A stretch of 64,000 bases of DNA from Neptuniibacter halophilus (GCF_030295765.1 NZ_AP027293.1:108194-172193), one strand, 5' to 3'. Shown: positions 42,697 through 52,401, counted from the first letter of the stretch. Program-made: numbers and translations. Notes: a model not told the origin generated them from the sequence alone.

Positions 42697-44697
42697 ATGG
42701 CCATTCCTGACAGCTTTATTGACGACCTAAAATCCCGAGTAGATATCGCGGAATTTATTGCAGCTTCTGGCGTTGAGTTGAAACGAGCTGGTAAATCATC
42801 AAAAGCACTCTGTCCTATGCCAGGGCACGATGAGAAAACACCTTCATTCAACGTCATACATGACAAACAGTTCTGTTATTGCCATGGCTGCGGTGGCGGC
42901 GGTGATGTCTTCCAGTTTGCAATGGCGACTCAGGGCATCACTTTCCCAGAAGCGATCGAGGTAGTTGCTGCCCATGCAGGGATTGAAGTACCGAGTAGTA
43001 GCAGTGCCGAGAAAAATGACTGGGGTGATGTCTTAAGAAAAGCCCTCGATAATGCTCAATCCATCTACCGATCGAACCTTTCTCAAGGTGAGAATCCGGA
43101 AATGATTCAGCAACTGAAAAAACGCCAGCTCACACCTGAAACTGCTGCAATGTTCGGACTCGGCATTGCGAAGGATGATTGGGCACAGATAAAAAACATG
43201 CTCGGGGGACACAAGCGGCTGCAGATACTCACCCAGTCCGGCCTCTGTTTTTTTCAGGAAGCATCTGGTGAGAACCGGGAAAAGTTCTATGACCGATTTC
43301 GGGATGGCATAACCATTCCAATTAAAGATAAGTCGGGCAACTTGGTGAGTTTCGCTATTCGCCACGCGGAAGGAAAATCACCGAAATATATCAATGGCAT
43401 TGAGACTCAGATTTTTAAGAAGAATCAGATACTGTTTGGTTTAGATCAGGTATTGGCTGAAAGCTCCAGGCCGAAATCTATAGTCGTTGTTGAAGGCTAT
43501 TTCGATGTAATGAAGATGCACCAACACAACTTGCGGAACGCCACTGCACCGATGGGCACCGCTATCACTGATCGTCAAATAGAACAGCTACTTCGTGTTA
43601 CGAATGAAGTCACTTTCTGCTTCGATGGAGATGCTGCTGGGCTTAAGGCCGCGAAGAGCGCAATGTTCACCTTGCTGCCTTATATCGATGACCATCACAC
43701 TTTCAAATTTTGTTTCCTACCTGAAGGGCATGACCCAGACAGCTTGCTTAACAAAGAGGGGCCGGAGTCTCTTCAACGGTATCTGGATAATGCGACACCC
43801 TTTAGTCAGTTTATCTTCCAAACGATGCTTGAAGGGCGCGATCTCTCCATCCAGGAGCAGGTCGCAGGTATGGCAAATGAGTTTGCCGGTTTACTCAATC
43901 AGATGCCAGAATCTCACCTTAAAGCAGGGATTGCCAATCGATTTGAAAAGCATACTGGAATGTCGCTGGTTCAGTCTTTGAATATTAAGATATCAACCAA
44001 AGACATGTCGCCTTCCCAGATCGTCAATCTGAGCAATGATGTTAGGGCAACAGTTGCCAAATCCAGTGGCCTTGCAAAAAATGCGATCCAAGTTCAGATT
44101 TCAGCTGATCATTATCGCGTCGAAAATTCATTGGCACGATTCATCAACCAAAGCAGTATCATCAAGCAATCTCTACCTGTAGACGCATCAAGAGAAGACA
44201 AAGTTAACCTCCTCAATCAAGCAATGGAACAGGTCATCATCAACTCAAATCTGAGCTTTAAGGATGAATCGGGGATCCCTGTCGTACAGATATTAATGGA
44301 TGCTTTTAAGGACACATCCCAGGCTAGCGATGCAGAAAAACGATTGAAGCAAATGTGTGTCACACAGCTCCGGCAGATCCTCGCCGGGCATGATATGAGT
44401 AATTTGGTACGGTTAATATCGACAGAGGTCACTCGTATTCGAAGCCTCGGGAAGCATATACGCCATCATCACCCGGAGCTGGCATCCTCTATCGGAGATA
44501 GCTTGAATCGATTTCAGAGGGCCGTGAGCGATAACCTTAAGTTTATGGATGCTCTGGGCAGGTTTGCCCCTAATGAGGTCTATGGCAATGCTTACTTCAA
44601 TGCCATGCAAGATATGAAAAAAGAGGTCAGGGAATTACAGGCTGCATTCCCCGCAGGTCAGGTTGCCCCAAAAGCGGTTTCTGGGCTCTCTATGTGA
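42697..44697 (+). CDS. DnaG-like plasmid primase
   Basis: 666 residues. CHC2 zinc finger (CPMPGHDEKTPSF then CYCHGCGGGG, about 44-70), primase core (about 120-250), and Toprim motifs VVVEGYFDVM (about 265-274) and CFDGDAAG (about 307-314). The C-terminal 250 residues differ from DnaG and lack an obvious helicase domain. The ATG at 42697 is chosen as the DnaG start (MAIPDSFIDDLKSRVDI); the open frame continues upstream to 42406 over the rdgC start. Likely primes plasmid replication or transferred strands. It is followed by an intrinsic terminator. Confidence 0.93.
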   Translation: MAIPDSFIDDLKSRVDIAEFIAASGVELKRAGKSSKALCPMPGHDEKTPSFNVIHDKQFCYCHGCGGGGDVFQFAMATQGITFPEAIEVVAAHAGIEVPSSSSAEKNDWGDVLRKALDNAQSIYRSNLSQGENPEMIQQLKKRQLTPETAAMFGLGIAKDDWAQIKNMLGGHKRLQILTQSGLCFFQEASGENREKFYDRFRDGITIPIKDKSGNLVSFAIRHAEGKSPKYINGIETQIFKKNQILFGLDQVLAESSRPKSIVVVEGYFDVMKMHQHNLRNATAPMGTAITDRQIEQLLRVTNEVTFCFDGDAAGLKAAKSAMFTLLPYIDDHHTFKFCFLPEGHDPDSLLNKEGPESLQRYLDNATPFSQFIFQTMLEGRDLSIQEQVAGMANEFAGLLNQMPESHLKAGIANRFEKHTGMSLVQSLNIKISTKDMSPSQIVNLSNDVRATVAKSSGLAKNAIQVQISADHYRVENSLARFINQSSIIKQSLPVDASREDKVNLLNQAMEQVIINSNLSFKDESGIPVVQILMDAFKDTSQASDAEKRLKQMCVTQLRQILAGHDMSNLVRLISTEVTRIRSLGKHIRHHHPELASSIGDSLNRFQRAVSDNLKFMDALGRFAPNEVYGNAYFNAMQDMKKEVRELQAAFPAGQVAPKAVSGLSM

Positions 44698-44720
44698 TCG
44701 AACATTTCCTTCGTACTTAG

Positions 44721-44743
44721 GGGCGCTATGCGTCCTTTTTTTT
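44721..44743 (+). terminator. rho-independent terminator after the primase
   Basis: GGGCGC (44721-44726) pairs with GCGTCC (44730-44735, one G-T pair), then eight T residues. The rest of the gap to 44960 holds no gene. Confidence 0.8.
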
Positions 44744-44960
44744 GGGTATTCGAAATTATCTGGAGGGAATTGTTCTTATAGAACATGTAAGCTGTTGCGC
44801 TCTACATTGGTCTGGCCCTAGAGTAGGGCAAAAGAAATGTGAGCATCTGACGTCGACCAAAACAACAGATGCCCACAGTTATCAACCTATGAGGAAAATA
44901 ACCTATGGAGATACTATCAGTAAAATTTTTGTTTTACAGCAGAGTTCAACGAGTTTTTTC

Positions 44961-46760
44961 TTAGGAATTAGCCTCTGGGAACATTTCATACGGTTCCAGA
45001 TCCCAACTACCATCATTATTAGGCTTCATAATTTTGGCTTTAGCGATACTTGGATCATCAGGGTCTTTGTTCAGCTCTTCCCGTAGTTTAGCAAGCTGAG
45101 CTGGGCCAGCCATGTATTCACCTTCGACCGGTGAGCTATCAGGTTCTGTTTGCTTCTGAGAATCAACGATCTCCTGTGCATTGGCTAATGCTTTCAGTTG
45201 GTTGTGTCTAGAACGGTCCCCGATGAACTTGTCTTTGGTGTCTCGGGAGAACGTCAGATAGAAACCTTTTCGACCCCGTTGCTCAATTTGCGAAGTGCCC
45301 TCTATGAAATAGCCGTACAAATTAACTTTGAAGTGAGCGGTATCGTTGGTTATTTGGGGCTTATCAGGATCCTGAACTGAATTGAGAACCTTGATCAATG
45401 ATCTGAGGAAGTTCTGGTATCGGCTGGTACGCAGCATATAGAAATGTAGATCCGAGACACTGCACGCTTTTTTGTCGTGACCAGAAACACCTACCCAGGC
45501 ACTAATGTGGGAATAGAGCTGATAGGTCAGCGGTGTAGGGTTTTTTACCACTTCCGGATTCTGGATGAAGTTGACGATCGGCGGTAAAGCAGCGGCTTTT
45601 TCACTTTGCTGGGCATGGTATCGGGCAACAGCCTGGCTCCACATCGAATCAAATGATGCCGTCCACAAAGAAATGCGTATCCACCGCGGATTTTTTATCT
45701 CACCTTCAAGAAGGTTTTCCTCAGGCTCATTTGTGAAAAGATCATCTTCCTCTGTGAGATCAAACATCAGGGCCCTGAAATCTGTCAGGAAACGGTAGTT
45801 AGCCTCGTTGTACCCTTCGAGGAACTGCCGAGCGAATTCACTTTCTTGCGGTGTCCGAATTTCAAAGTTGGTCTGATACAGACGCTTAATTGCTCTGTAA
45901 GCGGTAAGTCGGTTACCCGCTGTCCGTTTATTCCCGATGTGAGTGCAGACTTCGCTTAAGTCGATCACAAATACATTGTCAGGCTTCTTTTCCGGATCCC
46001 CGTATTTGTTGATGTATTCAAGCATAACCTCCAGTGTGAAGGTGGTGATCACCATGGTGTACCGAATATCAGAACTCATCGCTATGCTGCCATCGATCTG
46101 GGTGGTGGTCGTTACATCTATGGCTTCATCTTTGTAGCTGAAGTGAGTTTCCAGCTTCTGGCGTTGGTCGTGCGAATCAAGACGAATGCACTTGGCAAGC
46201 ATGGAAGACATAATCATGTCTCGGTATGACCGGTTGGAAGGCTTGCTTAGCATCTGGTCATCAAATTGATTCCGCAGCAACTCCAGCTTCCGTTCCGCTT
46301 CTGCAGATTTGTTATTGTCACCTACAGGTTTGGCTTCTTCAGCCAGATACTTGGCATCCACACCGGGCTTTAATATTGGTTTACCCAGGGTATAGATCTT
46401 AATGTTGCGTAACTTCAAATCCTGGCGGTAATAGCGGTCTTCCTGAAGCAGGCCTGTCTCAGTCAGGTTTTTTACCCGGCTGTAGATCAGAGTCTTACCA
46501 GATGGCTTATTTTTATCAGAAAGATGAGTAGTGATTTGTTCGAATGAGCAGTACTCTACTCCGTTACCAACGATTTCCAGAATGTCACTAAGGAACTCTT
46601 TTAAATTTTCACGGAGGTCGAGGTCAGAATAGAGGTCGTGGTAACGATGGTTGTCTTGAGGGAAATGAAAGATAAACCCCTTACTCCTTCTTAGGTCTTC
46701 AGGGATCTCATGTGGTGCTTTTTGAGAATTATCTTGTTTATCAATCATGGCTCGAACCAT
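44961..46760 (-). CDS. replication initiator, RctB-like
   Basis: 599 residues. The order of conserved-looking segments follows RctB, the initiator of Vibrio chromosome 2: an N-terminal winged helix, then SYRDMIMSSM, a TFTLEVMLEYINKYG region, RFLTDFRALMF, IRISLWTASFDSMW, PLTYQLYSHISAWVG and HFKVNLYGYFIEG. RctB binds iterons and opens the origin. The gene points away from a 1.4-kb iteron field at its 5' end, the layout expected of rep next to ori. The start is uncertain (46760 or the ATG at 46748). Similarity was judged by eye. Confidence 0.75.
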   Translation of the reverse strand: MVRAMIDKQDNSQKAPHEIPEDLRRSKGFIFHFPQDNHRYHDLYSDLDLRENLKEFLSDILEIVGNGVEYCSFEQITTHLSDKNKPSGKTLIYSRVKNLTETGLLQEDRYYRQDLKLRNIKIYTLGKPILKPGVDAKYLAEEAKPVGDNNKSAEAERKLELLRNQFDDQMLSKPSNRSYRDMIMSSMLAKCIRLDSHDQRQKLETHFSYKDEAIDVTTTTQIDGSIAMSSDIRYTMVITTFTLEVMLEYINKYGDPEKKPDNVFVIDLSEVCTHIGNKRTAGNRLTAYRAIKRLYQTNFEIRTPQESEFARQFLEGYNEANYRFLTDFRALMFDLTEEDDLFTNEPEENLLEGEIKNPRWIRISLWTASFDSMWSQAVARYHAQQSEKAAALPPIVNFIQNPEVVKNPTPLTYQLYSHISAWVGVSGHDKKACSVSDLHFYMLRTSRYQNFLRSLIKVLNSVQDPDKPQITNDTAHFKVNLYGYFIEGTSQIEQRGRKGFYLTFSRDTKDKFIGDRSRHNQLKALANAQEIVDSQKQTEPDSSPVEGEYMAGPAQLAKLREELNKDPDDPSIAKAKIMKPNNDGSWDLEPYEMFPEANS

Positions 46761-46932
46761 ATCAGTTCTTGAATAGTGATCAAGAATATTTTTGTTAAAG
46801 GGTCTTCCGCTCTCTTAATGATAAAAAGATCTTTGAATAATCCTTTTCTTTTTATTCTTTCCCGTAATTATGCTTCTTAATTATGGGGGTGTTGATAAGC
46901 AGATTTTGTTTATAACTTTCAAAGGGTTATTT

Positions 46933-46941
46933 TTATGCACA
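46933..46941 (+). promoter_or_regulatory. DnaA box
   Basis: TTATGCACA matches the consensus TTATNCACA and adjoins both the AT-rich tract and the first iteron. Confidence 0.7.
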
Positions 46942-46944
46942 TGG

Positions 46945-47442
46945 TTTTCCGCGTCGAGTACCCCCTAATTCCATGATGAGCCAACCCCCCTCTTCCGCGT
47001 CGAGCTACCCCCCTTTTCCGCGTCGAGGACTACTCCACTTTGTTAACAGGATGCTAACGGTTTAAGCAGAAGCTATCAACAGTTCAGTAATGCTTTTAGA
47101 AATAATCAAGAGGCTGCTTATGAGAAAGTATTCTAAGAGTGCATCTGACTGGGGCTTTGTTCAGGACTGGCGTACCAATTTCCCCGGTTATTTATGTTTA
47201 AGTCTCTGAAAGAAAATCAAAATGTATTGATACCCCCTTTTCCGCGTCGAGTGGTAGGTTTGTTGCACCTAGCCACCAGCCCCCTTTTCCGCGATGGGTT
47301 TAGTGTCCGTTAAATAGTTCTCCTTTTGGTTCAACCCCCTTTTCCGCGATGGGGTGTTCCGGATAGTTCACTGCCCTTAACCCCCCTTTTCCGCGTCGAA
47401 TCCCCCCTTGTTCGCGTCGAGCCCCCTCTTTTCCGCGTCGAG
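46945..47442 (+). repeat. iteron family A, left cluster (9 copies)
   Basis: Copies of CCCCTTTTCCGCGTCGAG at 46945 (5' part missing), 46985, 47008, 47233, 47281, 47335, 47381, 47402 and 47422. The 3' part varies between GCGTCGAG and GCGATGGG. All are in the same orientation and irregularly spaced, as expected of initiator or inhibitor binding sites. Confidence 0.85.
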
Positions 47443-47590
47443 GTTGAGTTACCAAATATCAATGAGTTAGCTATCAATTATCTACTATCCGCTTCCTTGC
47501 CTTAATCAATGCGTTCAGTAGCGGATAAAACTGATATGGATGATGGTCATGCGTATCACCAGCCTCAGATCTCCGGAATCCTGTTATTAC

Positions 47591-47944
47591 TGAGTAGCTT
47601 CAGAGCGGAAAAGGTCCATGTTGCTGGCGCTCAGTACATTCCTGAGTAATGTTGTCGCGGAAATGATCAGGCCCTGATCAATAAAGCTGAGTAGTGTTAT
47701 CGCGGAAATGATCAGACCCTGATCAATAAAGCTGAGTAGTCTTTATGCGGAAATGATCAGAGCCTGATCAATATATTGGAGTAACTTACGTGCGGAATAG
47801 ATACGTTCTTGGCTTAAGCGCTCATAGGTGATGTCAGAAGGGCTTGCGCGTGTTCAGATAAACAAAGCTGAGTAATATTAGTACGGAAAACCTAGCCGAA
47901 GGGGATACTGCGGATCGATATACCTGAGTAGGAGATTTGCGGAA
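47591..47944 (+). repeat. iteron family B (7 units, four in a 45-bp tandem array)
   Basis: Units of TGAGTA, about 9 bases, then GCGGAA start at 47591, 47643, 47688, 47733, 47778, 47869 and 47925. Those at 47643-47778 repeat exactly every 45 bp, and the first three also carry ATGATCAG and CTGATCA, giving paired Dam GATC sites. The CGCGGAAA core is the reverse complement of TTTCCGCG in family A, so one protein may read both. Confidence 0.85.
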
Positions 47945-47986
47945 TATTAGATTAATTAATGACTTAGCCTTTGCCGGTGAGATTTA

Positions 47987-48186
47987 CCCCTTTTCCGCGT
48001 TGGGAGGCTACTGGAGGACGGAATTTACCCCGGTCGCTCCTCGGGAAGCGCCTTTGAAAGTCTAATCTATACGGTAAACAGAGGGGAGGCCCAATTCTGG
48101 TGGGGGTTGTAGCCTTCTTAGCTACACTGCCCCCCTTTTCCGCGTCGAGCCCTTTTCCGCACTGCCCCCCCTTTTCCGCGATGGGG
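47987..48186 (+). repeat. iteron family A, right cluster (4 copies)
   Basis: Copies at 47987, 48130, 48150 (short, CCCTTTTCCGC) and 48165, on the far side of the family B array and next to the nuclease gene. Confidence 0.8.
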
Positions 48187-48211
48187 GATATCAGGGCTAG
48201 TAAGAGAGGCG

Positions 48212-48946
48212 TTACTTTAGGTCGCAGCCTCGGGTGTTGTACCAGCTGTCTGGGCGATAGTTTCTGTAGGGATCCAGTTCCTCAGGAACCTCGAAGCCAA
48301 TAGCTGCTTCAATCTCTTCGACGGTACTCTCCCACTGAGGCAGTGTATCGGTGACTGCAGCTCTGGAGTTTGGCATGATCCAGGCGATTTGATTCTCCCC
48401 CTGCTTGATCACTTTCCAGAAAGCACTTGGTACGGATACCCCATGAGATGCAACCGTGAAACTGGAGCTGTGCGGTCCGTTCCAGATCGGTCCTCCGAGG
48501 ACGGTAAGGGGCCGGCCCCGATCGCGCAGGCATTCAATGATTTTGTCAGAGTAGTGCCAGGCACCCACATTCAGCTCACGGGTCATTGGTAGCACGTTGG
48601 TCATATAGAAAGTTTCCAAGTAGGCGCTCTTTGTGTTTTCTGCACTGTTAGCGCCCAGGAGATGACCTCTGTGATAGCCATGGCCGTAATAGCCTACCTG
48701 AGTTTGTTGGCAATCCGTTGGTATACTGGGATCTTTCTCAAAAGAGGCGATATCACGATTTTGGTTGCCCGTGTCCTTTCCGATGGTTGCCTTGAATAGT
48801 GCTGCCCCTCGCTTCTCGCAATCCACCACCAACTCGAAAGCTTCATACTTGCGATGGATATAGTTGTCGGTAGCTGCCACAGCTTGAGTGGATGGCAGAA
48901 CGCATGCGGGAATGAGCAATGCGAGAAGATATCCCTGCTTAATCAT
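48212..48946 (-). CDS. secreted DNA/RNA non-specific endonuclease
   Basis: 244 residues with a signal peptide (MIKQGYLLALLIPACVLPST, cleavage near QAVAA). HRGHLLG (about residue 91) corresponds to the DRGH catalytic motif of the beta-beta-alpha-metal NUC family, with the Asp replaced by His and the catalytic His retained; a downstream FYMTNVLPMTRELN matches the Asn-bearing helix. Acts in the periplasm or outside. It could degrade extracellular DNA or limit uptake of rival plasmids. It overlaps the next upstream gene by 8 bases. Confidence 0.85.
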   Translation of the reverse strand: MIKQGYLLALLIPACVLPSTQAVAATDNYIHRKYEAFELVVDCEKRGAALFKATIGKDTGNQNRDIASFEKDPSIPTDCQQTQVGYYGHGYHRGHLLGANSAENTKSAYLETFYMTNVLPMTRELNVGAWHYSDKIIECLRDRGRPLTVLGGPIWNGPHSSSFTVASHGVSVPSAFWKVIKQGENQIAWIMPNSRAAVTDTLPQWESTVEEIEAAIGFEVPEELDPYRNYRPDSWYNTRGCDLK

Positions 48947-49421
48947 TTTGAATGCCTCTTTGTTTCAATGCTTCTTGCACACGGTATTTGATATACAGCA
49001 TCCCTTGTTGAGAGATGGACTGAAATCTCGGGTCTTCTGGCTGTCGGAGCATGTTTTGAATGCTCGCTTTAGAGATATTGGTGATCTCTGACAGTTGCGA
49101 ATAACCGAAGTCTCCCAGAGGTAACTTCAACTGATGAAGTATCCTTTGAATCTCCATACGTGAATCACTGAAATAGTGTGAATCCCGAGAAGCCTTCTTC
49201 CATTCAACGGACCCTGATGGATGCTGGTCCAAATAAAATAATGAGTAGGTTGCTGTACTATCTGACGCTTGTAGTTTCTCCATGAGCGTTAAGCACTTTG
49301 AAAAGCTCCCACCGATCTCCGGGCCTACTTGCTGCCATTGATCACCGAGTCGTACCCGTATCTGGTAAACGCCTAAGTTGTATCTAAAACGTGTGTCTGT
49401 TTTCTTAGTCTGAGTTTGCAT
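48939..49421 (-). CDS. hypothetical protein with HTH-like C-terminus
   Basis: 160 residues. Residues about 105-135 (YSQLSEITNISKASIQNML) have a helix-turn-helix pattern, so it may bind DNA. It lies between an unknown gene (17-base overlap) and the nuclease (8-base overlap), forming a coupled three-gene operon divergent from parA. Confidence 0.6.
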   Translation of the reverse strand: MQTQTKKTDTRFRYNLGVYQIRVRLGDQWQQVGPEIGGSFSKCLTLMEKLQASDSTATYSLFYLDQHPSGSVEWKKASRDSHYFSDSRMEIQRILHQLKLPLGDFGYSQLSEITNISKASIQNMLRQPEDPRFQSISQQGMLYIKYRVQEALKQRGIQND

Positions 49422-49806
49422 TATGTTCGTGGTCTGCTTTCAAAAAGTCTGGCGCTCGACCTGGGTTAATACACCGCCGTTCAACGACCAGACCCTTCTC
49501 CGATTTATACTCAATGGTGAACGAGTAATCCTCGATGAGGTTGTAAGTCATAAACGGCTGAATACCGCTTTTGATCTGGGCTTTGGACTTATTCCAAAAC
49601 ACTTGAAGAATGCAGTGTTCCTGAGTATCCATCAGCCTGATCGCATCCATTAAGTGCTGGCGAACCGGATTAGGAAGTTCGCGGATGCTCACCCGTTTCT
49701 GGTGTTGCTTATCGAAGTAGTGCGAAACGAATAAGCTGCAGCGCTTTGGTGGAGGTTCTGATAGATCCGACACCAGGTTCCAAACGTCATCATTGTGATT
49801 GTTCAT
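49405..49806 (-). CDS. hypothetical protein, 133 aa
   Basis: A soluble 133-residue protein without recognised motifs, first gene of the operon that runs towards the nuclease. Its promoter shares the 169-base divergent gap with parA. Confidence 0.55.
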   Translation of the reverse strand: MNNHNDDVWNLVSDLSEPPPKRCSLFVSHYFDKQHQKRVSIRELPNPVRQHLMDAIRLMDTQEHCILQVFWNKSKAQIKSGIQPFMTYNLIEDYSFTIEYKSEKGLVVERRCINPGRAPDFLKADHEHNANSD

Positions 49807-49975
49807 CTCTTTGTTCCTTGTAAGTCTACTAAAAATATTATTGTAAAACGAACCGATATTTTACTATTAGTGTAAATTAAATATCATACAATGCAAAATC
49901 ATATAAAGGGTTTTCATTCAAGTTTTCTTGGTTTATATTTTGATCAGTCACTTACAAGGACGCACTGGAGGCGTT
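49807..49975. promoter_or_regulatory. divergent promoter region of the par operon, possible centromere
   Basis: An AT-rich gap with repeated TATTNTTGTAAAA/TATTTTACTATTA-type tracts (49836-49895). Partition operons often place their promoter and centromere here. No classical parS sequence is recognised. Confidence 0.4.
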
Positions 49976-50845
49976 ATGACGAAGGTTCTCACGATCGCAA
50001 ATAACAAAGGTGGGGTTGGCAAAACCACTACGGTTCAGGTCACTGCAGCTCACTTCTCCCGGGCCGGCAAGCGAGTGCTTGTTGTCGATATGGACCCACA
50101 GTGTAACTTCACTTCGGCCATGCTCGATGTGAACTATGGTGAGGAAGGTGTGGAGTACCTGCCATACCATCCTGATCATGAAGGCCATCGTTTTGATATC
50201 GCCAATATATTTTTGGAAGAGGATTTGGATCCGTATCCAACCACCCTTCCAAACGTCGATATCATCCCTTGTAAGCCGGTAAATATTGAACTTGATAAGC
50301 AGGGAGATGAGTTGATCGATGTCTTTGTTGATTTCCTTCATCAAGAGGCCGTCGAGGAATCCTATGACTTAGTGATCATCGATACGCCACCAGCGAAAGG
50401 CATGCTCACTTCTGCCGCGATCCGTGCTGCTACGCACGTACTTATTCCGATCGTTCTTGAGAGAAAGTCGGTTGAAGGTCTGTTGGGCATGGTTCAGAAG
50501 GTTCACCGTGAAAACGAATACAAAACACCTGACCGGTATAGCCATATCATTGGGGTACTGCCAAACAAGGTTGACGCTCGTTATCGCATACACAAAGACT
50601 ATCTGAATCAATTAAATGATCCGGATGAAATCAGCACGATCGCTTCCTTGATGATCCCCCGCTCGATTCTGAATCAAGGCTCCAGCCTGGCTTCGTTTGT
50701 CATTAAAGAGCGGCCTGCGTTGAAAGAAATGGACTTACGGAATGCGACACCCAATACCCCCTTTGCGATGTCCAAAAGCACGGATATCTTCAAAGAATGG
50801 AATGCGCTTGGTAAGTTTCTGGAGAAGGAGATGGGAATATGCTGA
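49976..50845 (+). CDS. parA: ParA partition ATPase
   Basis: 289 residues from the ATG at 49976, which has GGAGG 5 bases upstream (the frame extends to a TTG at 49928). Deviant Walker A NNKGGVGKTTT (about 8-18), Walker A' DMDPQCNFT (about 39-47), Walker B LVIIDTPP. There is no N-terminal helix-turn-helix, so it resembles Soj/type Ib rather than P1/F ParA. Moves plasmid copies apart with ParB. Confidence 0.93.
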   Translation: MTKVLTIANNKGGVGKTTTVQVTAAHFSRAGKRVLVVDMDPQCNFTSAMLDVNYGEEGVEYLPYHPDHEGHRFDIANIFLEEDLDPYPTTLPNVDIIPCKPVNIELDKQGDELIDVFVDFLHQEAVEESYDLVIIDTPPAKGMLTSAAIRAATHVLIPIVLERKSVEGLLGMVQKVHRENEYKTPDRYSHIIGVLPNKVDARYRIHKDYLNQLNDPDEISTIASLMIPRSILNQGSSLASFVIKERPALKEMDLRNATPNTPFAMSKSTDIFKEWNALGKFLEKEMGIC

Positions 50846-51927
50846 AAGCGAAGACACCAGGAGCTTCTAAGGCCCAGCGCGGTGAGCGAATCGATCCGGG
50901 TTTGAAAGCAGCTTTGAACACACGGGTTTCTCAGGCGGGTAAGCCTCACCAATTGGCCTTATCTGAGTTGGTGCCTAACCCCAATAACAAGCGCGAGTTA
51001 GTGATTCCTCTGCAGGAGTTGATGTCAGCACTGAAAGTAGGCACTGAGGAAAGCCTTGTTTATCTGGATGATGGTTTGCTGGTCTTCCCAGAACGTGAGG
51101 AGTTAGCTGATCTGGGGGCTGAGCTTGATATCCGGACCCGTAAGGAAGAGAAGTTCTACGACAAAATCCGCGAGCTGGCGCAGTCAATTCAACAGCACCA
51201 GCTGATTTACCCAATTGAGTGCTCCCCACTGGTAGACCAGAAAGGCTATTTAATCGAAACCGGTCATCGCCGCTGGTTTGCCGCGCACTTTGTACCTGGT
51301 AAAGAAAAGCTGGAATCCGTCATCAAGGAAAAAGGTGAGCATACGGATCTTGAAAAGGCCTTACGCCGCCGCGACGAGAACGCCAAACGTCATGATTTAT
51401 CTTTGCTTGAGCAGATTGATGAAGTCGCGGATATTATTGATCTTGCCAAGCGTGAGGCCCAGGGAAAAGTGAGTCAGGTAAAGCTGGCTGCCGTTCTGGG
51501 TATGCCGAAGTATGAGATGTCCTACTTTGTGAAGATCATCAAAAGCGGTCTGGAAGAGGTTGAACGAGCCATTCTGCGTGATAATGATCTGAGTGATCTA
51601 AGGACGGTTGCAGATATTTGCCGCTTGGATGATCGGGAATTGCGTCTTAAGGCTTTTGAGCTCTATCAGGACAAGGGCAATACTCATGCCCGAAACTACG
51701 TTCAGCAGCGTCTGGAGGCCGCGAAGGGACCAGTAAATGAGCAAGCAGGTGTTACCGCGACGGTCGTTAAACCTAAAAAGGTATCGACCACACCGGTAGC
51801 AGCAGAGCTTTTTGTATCTACCCTGCGTTCCAAACTTCCAGAGCTGTTAGATGGCATCGATCATGATGATCCAATCACTGTCCTGCAGTCGGTCCTCAAG
51901 CGATTTGAAGAAGAAGCGGCCAGCTGA
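50839..51927 (+). CDS. parB: ParB-family partition protein
   Basis: 362 residues. ParB/Srx-like domain with the CTP-binding box variant ETGHRRWFAAHF (about 138-149), then a helix-turn-helix (KVSQVKLAAVLGMPKYEM, about 212-229) and a C-terminal dimerisation end. It binds a centromere and stimulates ParA. It overlaps parA by 7 bases and the next gene by 1. Confidence 0.9.
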   Translation: MLKAKTPGASKAQRGERIDPGLKAALNTRVSQAGKPHQLALSELVPNPNNKRELVIPLQELMSALKVGTEESLVYLDDGLLVFPEREELADLGAELDIRTRKEEKFYDKIRELAQSIQQHQLIYPIECSPLVDQKGYLIETGHRRWFAAHFVPGKEKLESVIKEKGEHTDLEKALRRRDENAKRHDLSLLEQIDEVADIIDLAKREAQGKVSQVKLAAVLGMPKYEMSYFVKIIKSGLEEVERAILRDNDLSDLRTVADICRLDDRELRLKAFELYQDKGNTHARNYVQQRLEAAKGPVNEQAGVTATVVKPKKVSTTPVAAELFVSTLRSKLPELLDGIDHDDPITVLQSVLKRFEEEAAS

Positions 51928-52367
51928 TGCTGTTGAGAGCGCCGAAGCGGCATAAACAGGATGCACCGAAGGAGCCCCGGAAAAGGGTTCCTATCCGTCT
52001 TAACCAAAGCCTGGTAGATGAAATGGCTCAGTTCCACCAAGCCAAGGAAAAGAGCCAGTGGGTTTCGGATGCTGTGCTGGATCTGTTGAGCCGTGAAATA
52101 TACGAAGATGCTGATTGGCAAGATGCCGACCACGAAGATACGGTGGCGTTCCTTTCGTTGTTGAACTTTGATGAGAAGCTGATTGATCCAGTTGCCGATA
52201 CAATTCTCATGCCTCAGTCCGTAGTGGATTCAATGTCTGAGGCTGTTAAGAAAATATGCTGGGTACTACCGGAAGCTTCCCGTTCTGTGAGGCCGGCCAT
52301 CATACGTGCAGCGATCCGTCAGCGCGTTCTGCTCAATGGCAAATTGCTAAGCGAAGTCCTACTTTAA
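51927..52367 (+). CDS. ribbon-helix-helix protein of the par operon
   Basis: 146 residues; residues 19-55 (VPIRLNQSLVDEMAQF then SQWVSDAVLDLL) form a CopG/Arc-like ribbon-helix-helix, so it is probably a DNA-binding regulator of the operon or an extra partition factor. The C-terminal 60 residues hold another helical region. ATG overlaps the parB TGA. Confidence 0.7.
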   Translation: MLLRAPKRHKQDAPKEPRKRVPIRLNQSLVDEMAQFHQAKEKSQWVSDAVLDLLSREIYEDADWQDADHEDTVAFLSLLNFDEKLIDPVADTILMPQSVVDSMSEAVKKICWVLPEASRSVRPAIIRAAIRQRVLLNGKLLSEVLL

Positions 52368-52401
52368 TCTGTCCCCTACCCTATCTGGGTAGGTGGGCTT
52401 G

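Larger units (their letters stand above)
46761..48211. other. replication origin region
   Basis: A 1.45-kb gene-free region between the initiator and the nuclease gene. It contains, from left: an AT-rich tract (46780-46935) suitable for strand opening, a DnaA box TTATGCACA (46933-46941), nine copies of iteron family A (46945-47442), an iteron family B array (47591-47944), and four more family A copies (47987-48186). A 29-codon frame at 47120-47209 is too short to support. Confidence 0.85.

Noticed and set aside
47120..47209. 29-codon frame with a weak ribosome site inside the origin
   Set aside because: It is too short, has no recognisable motif and lies between iterons; chance is the simpler explanation.
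46945..48186. The spaced repeats look at first like a CRISPR array
   Set aside because: The intervals are irregular, the repeats are short and variable and lie next to a rep gene with a DnaA box; no cas genes are present. They are iterons.
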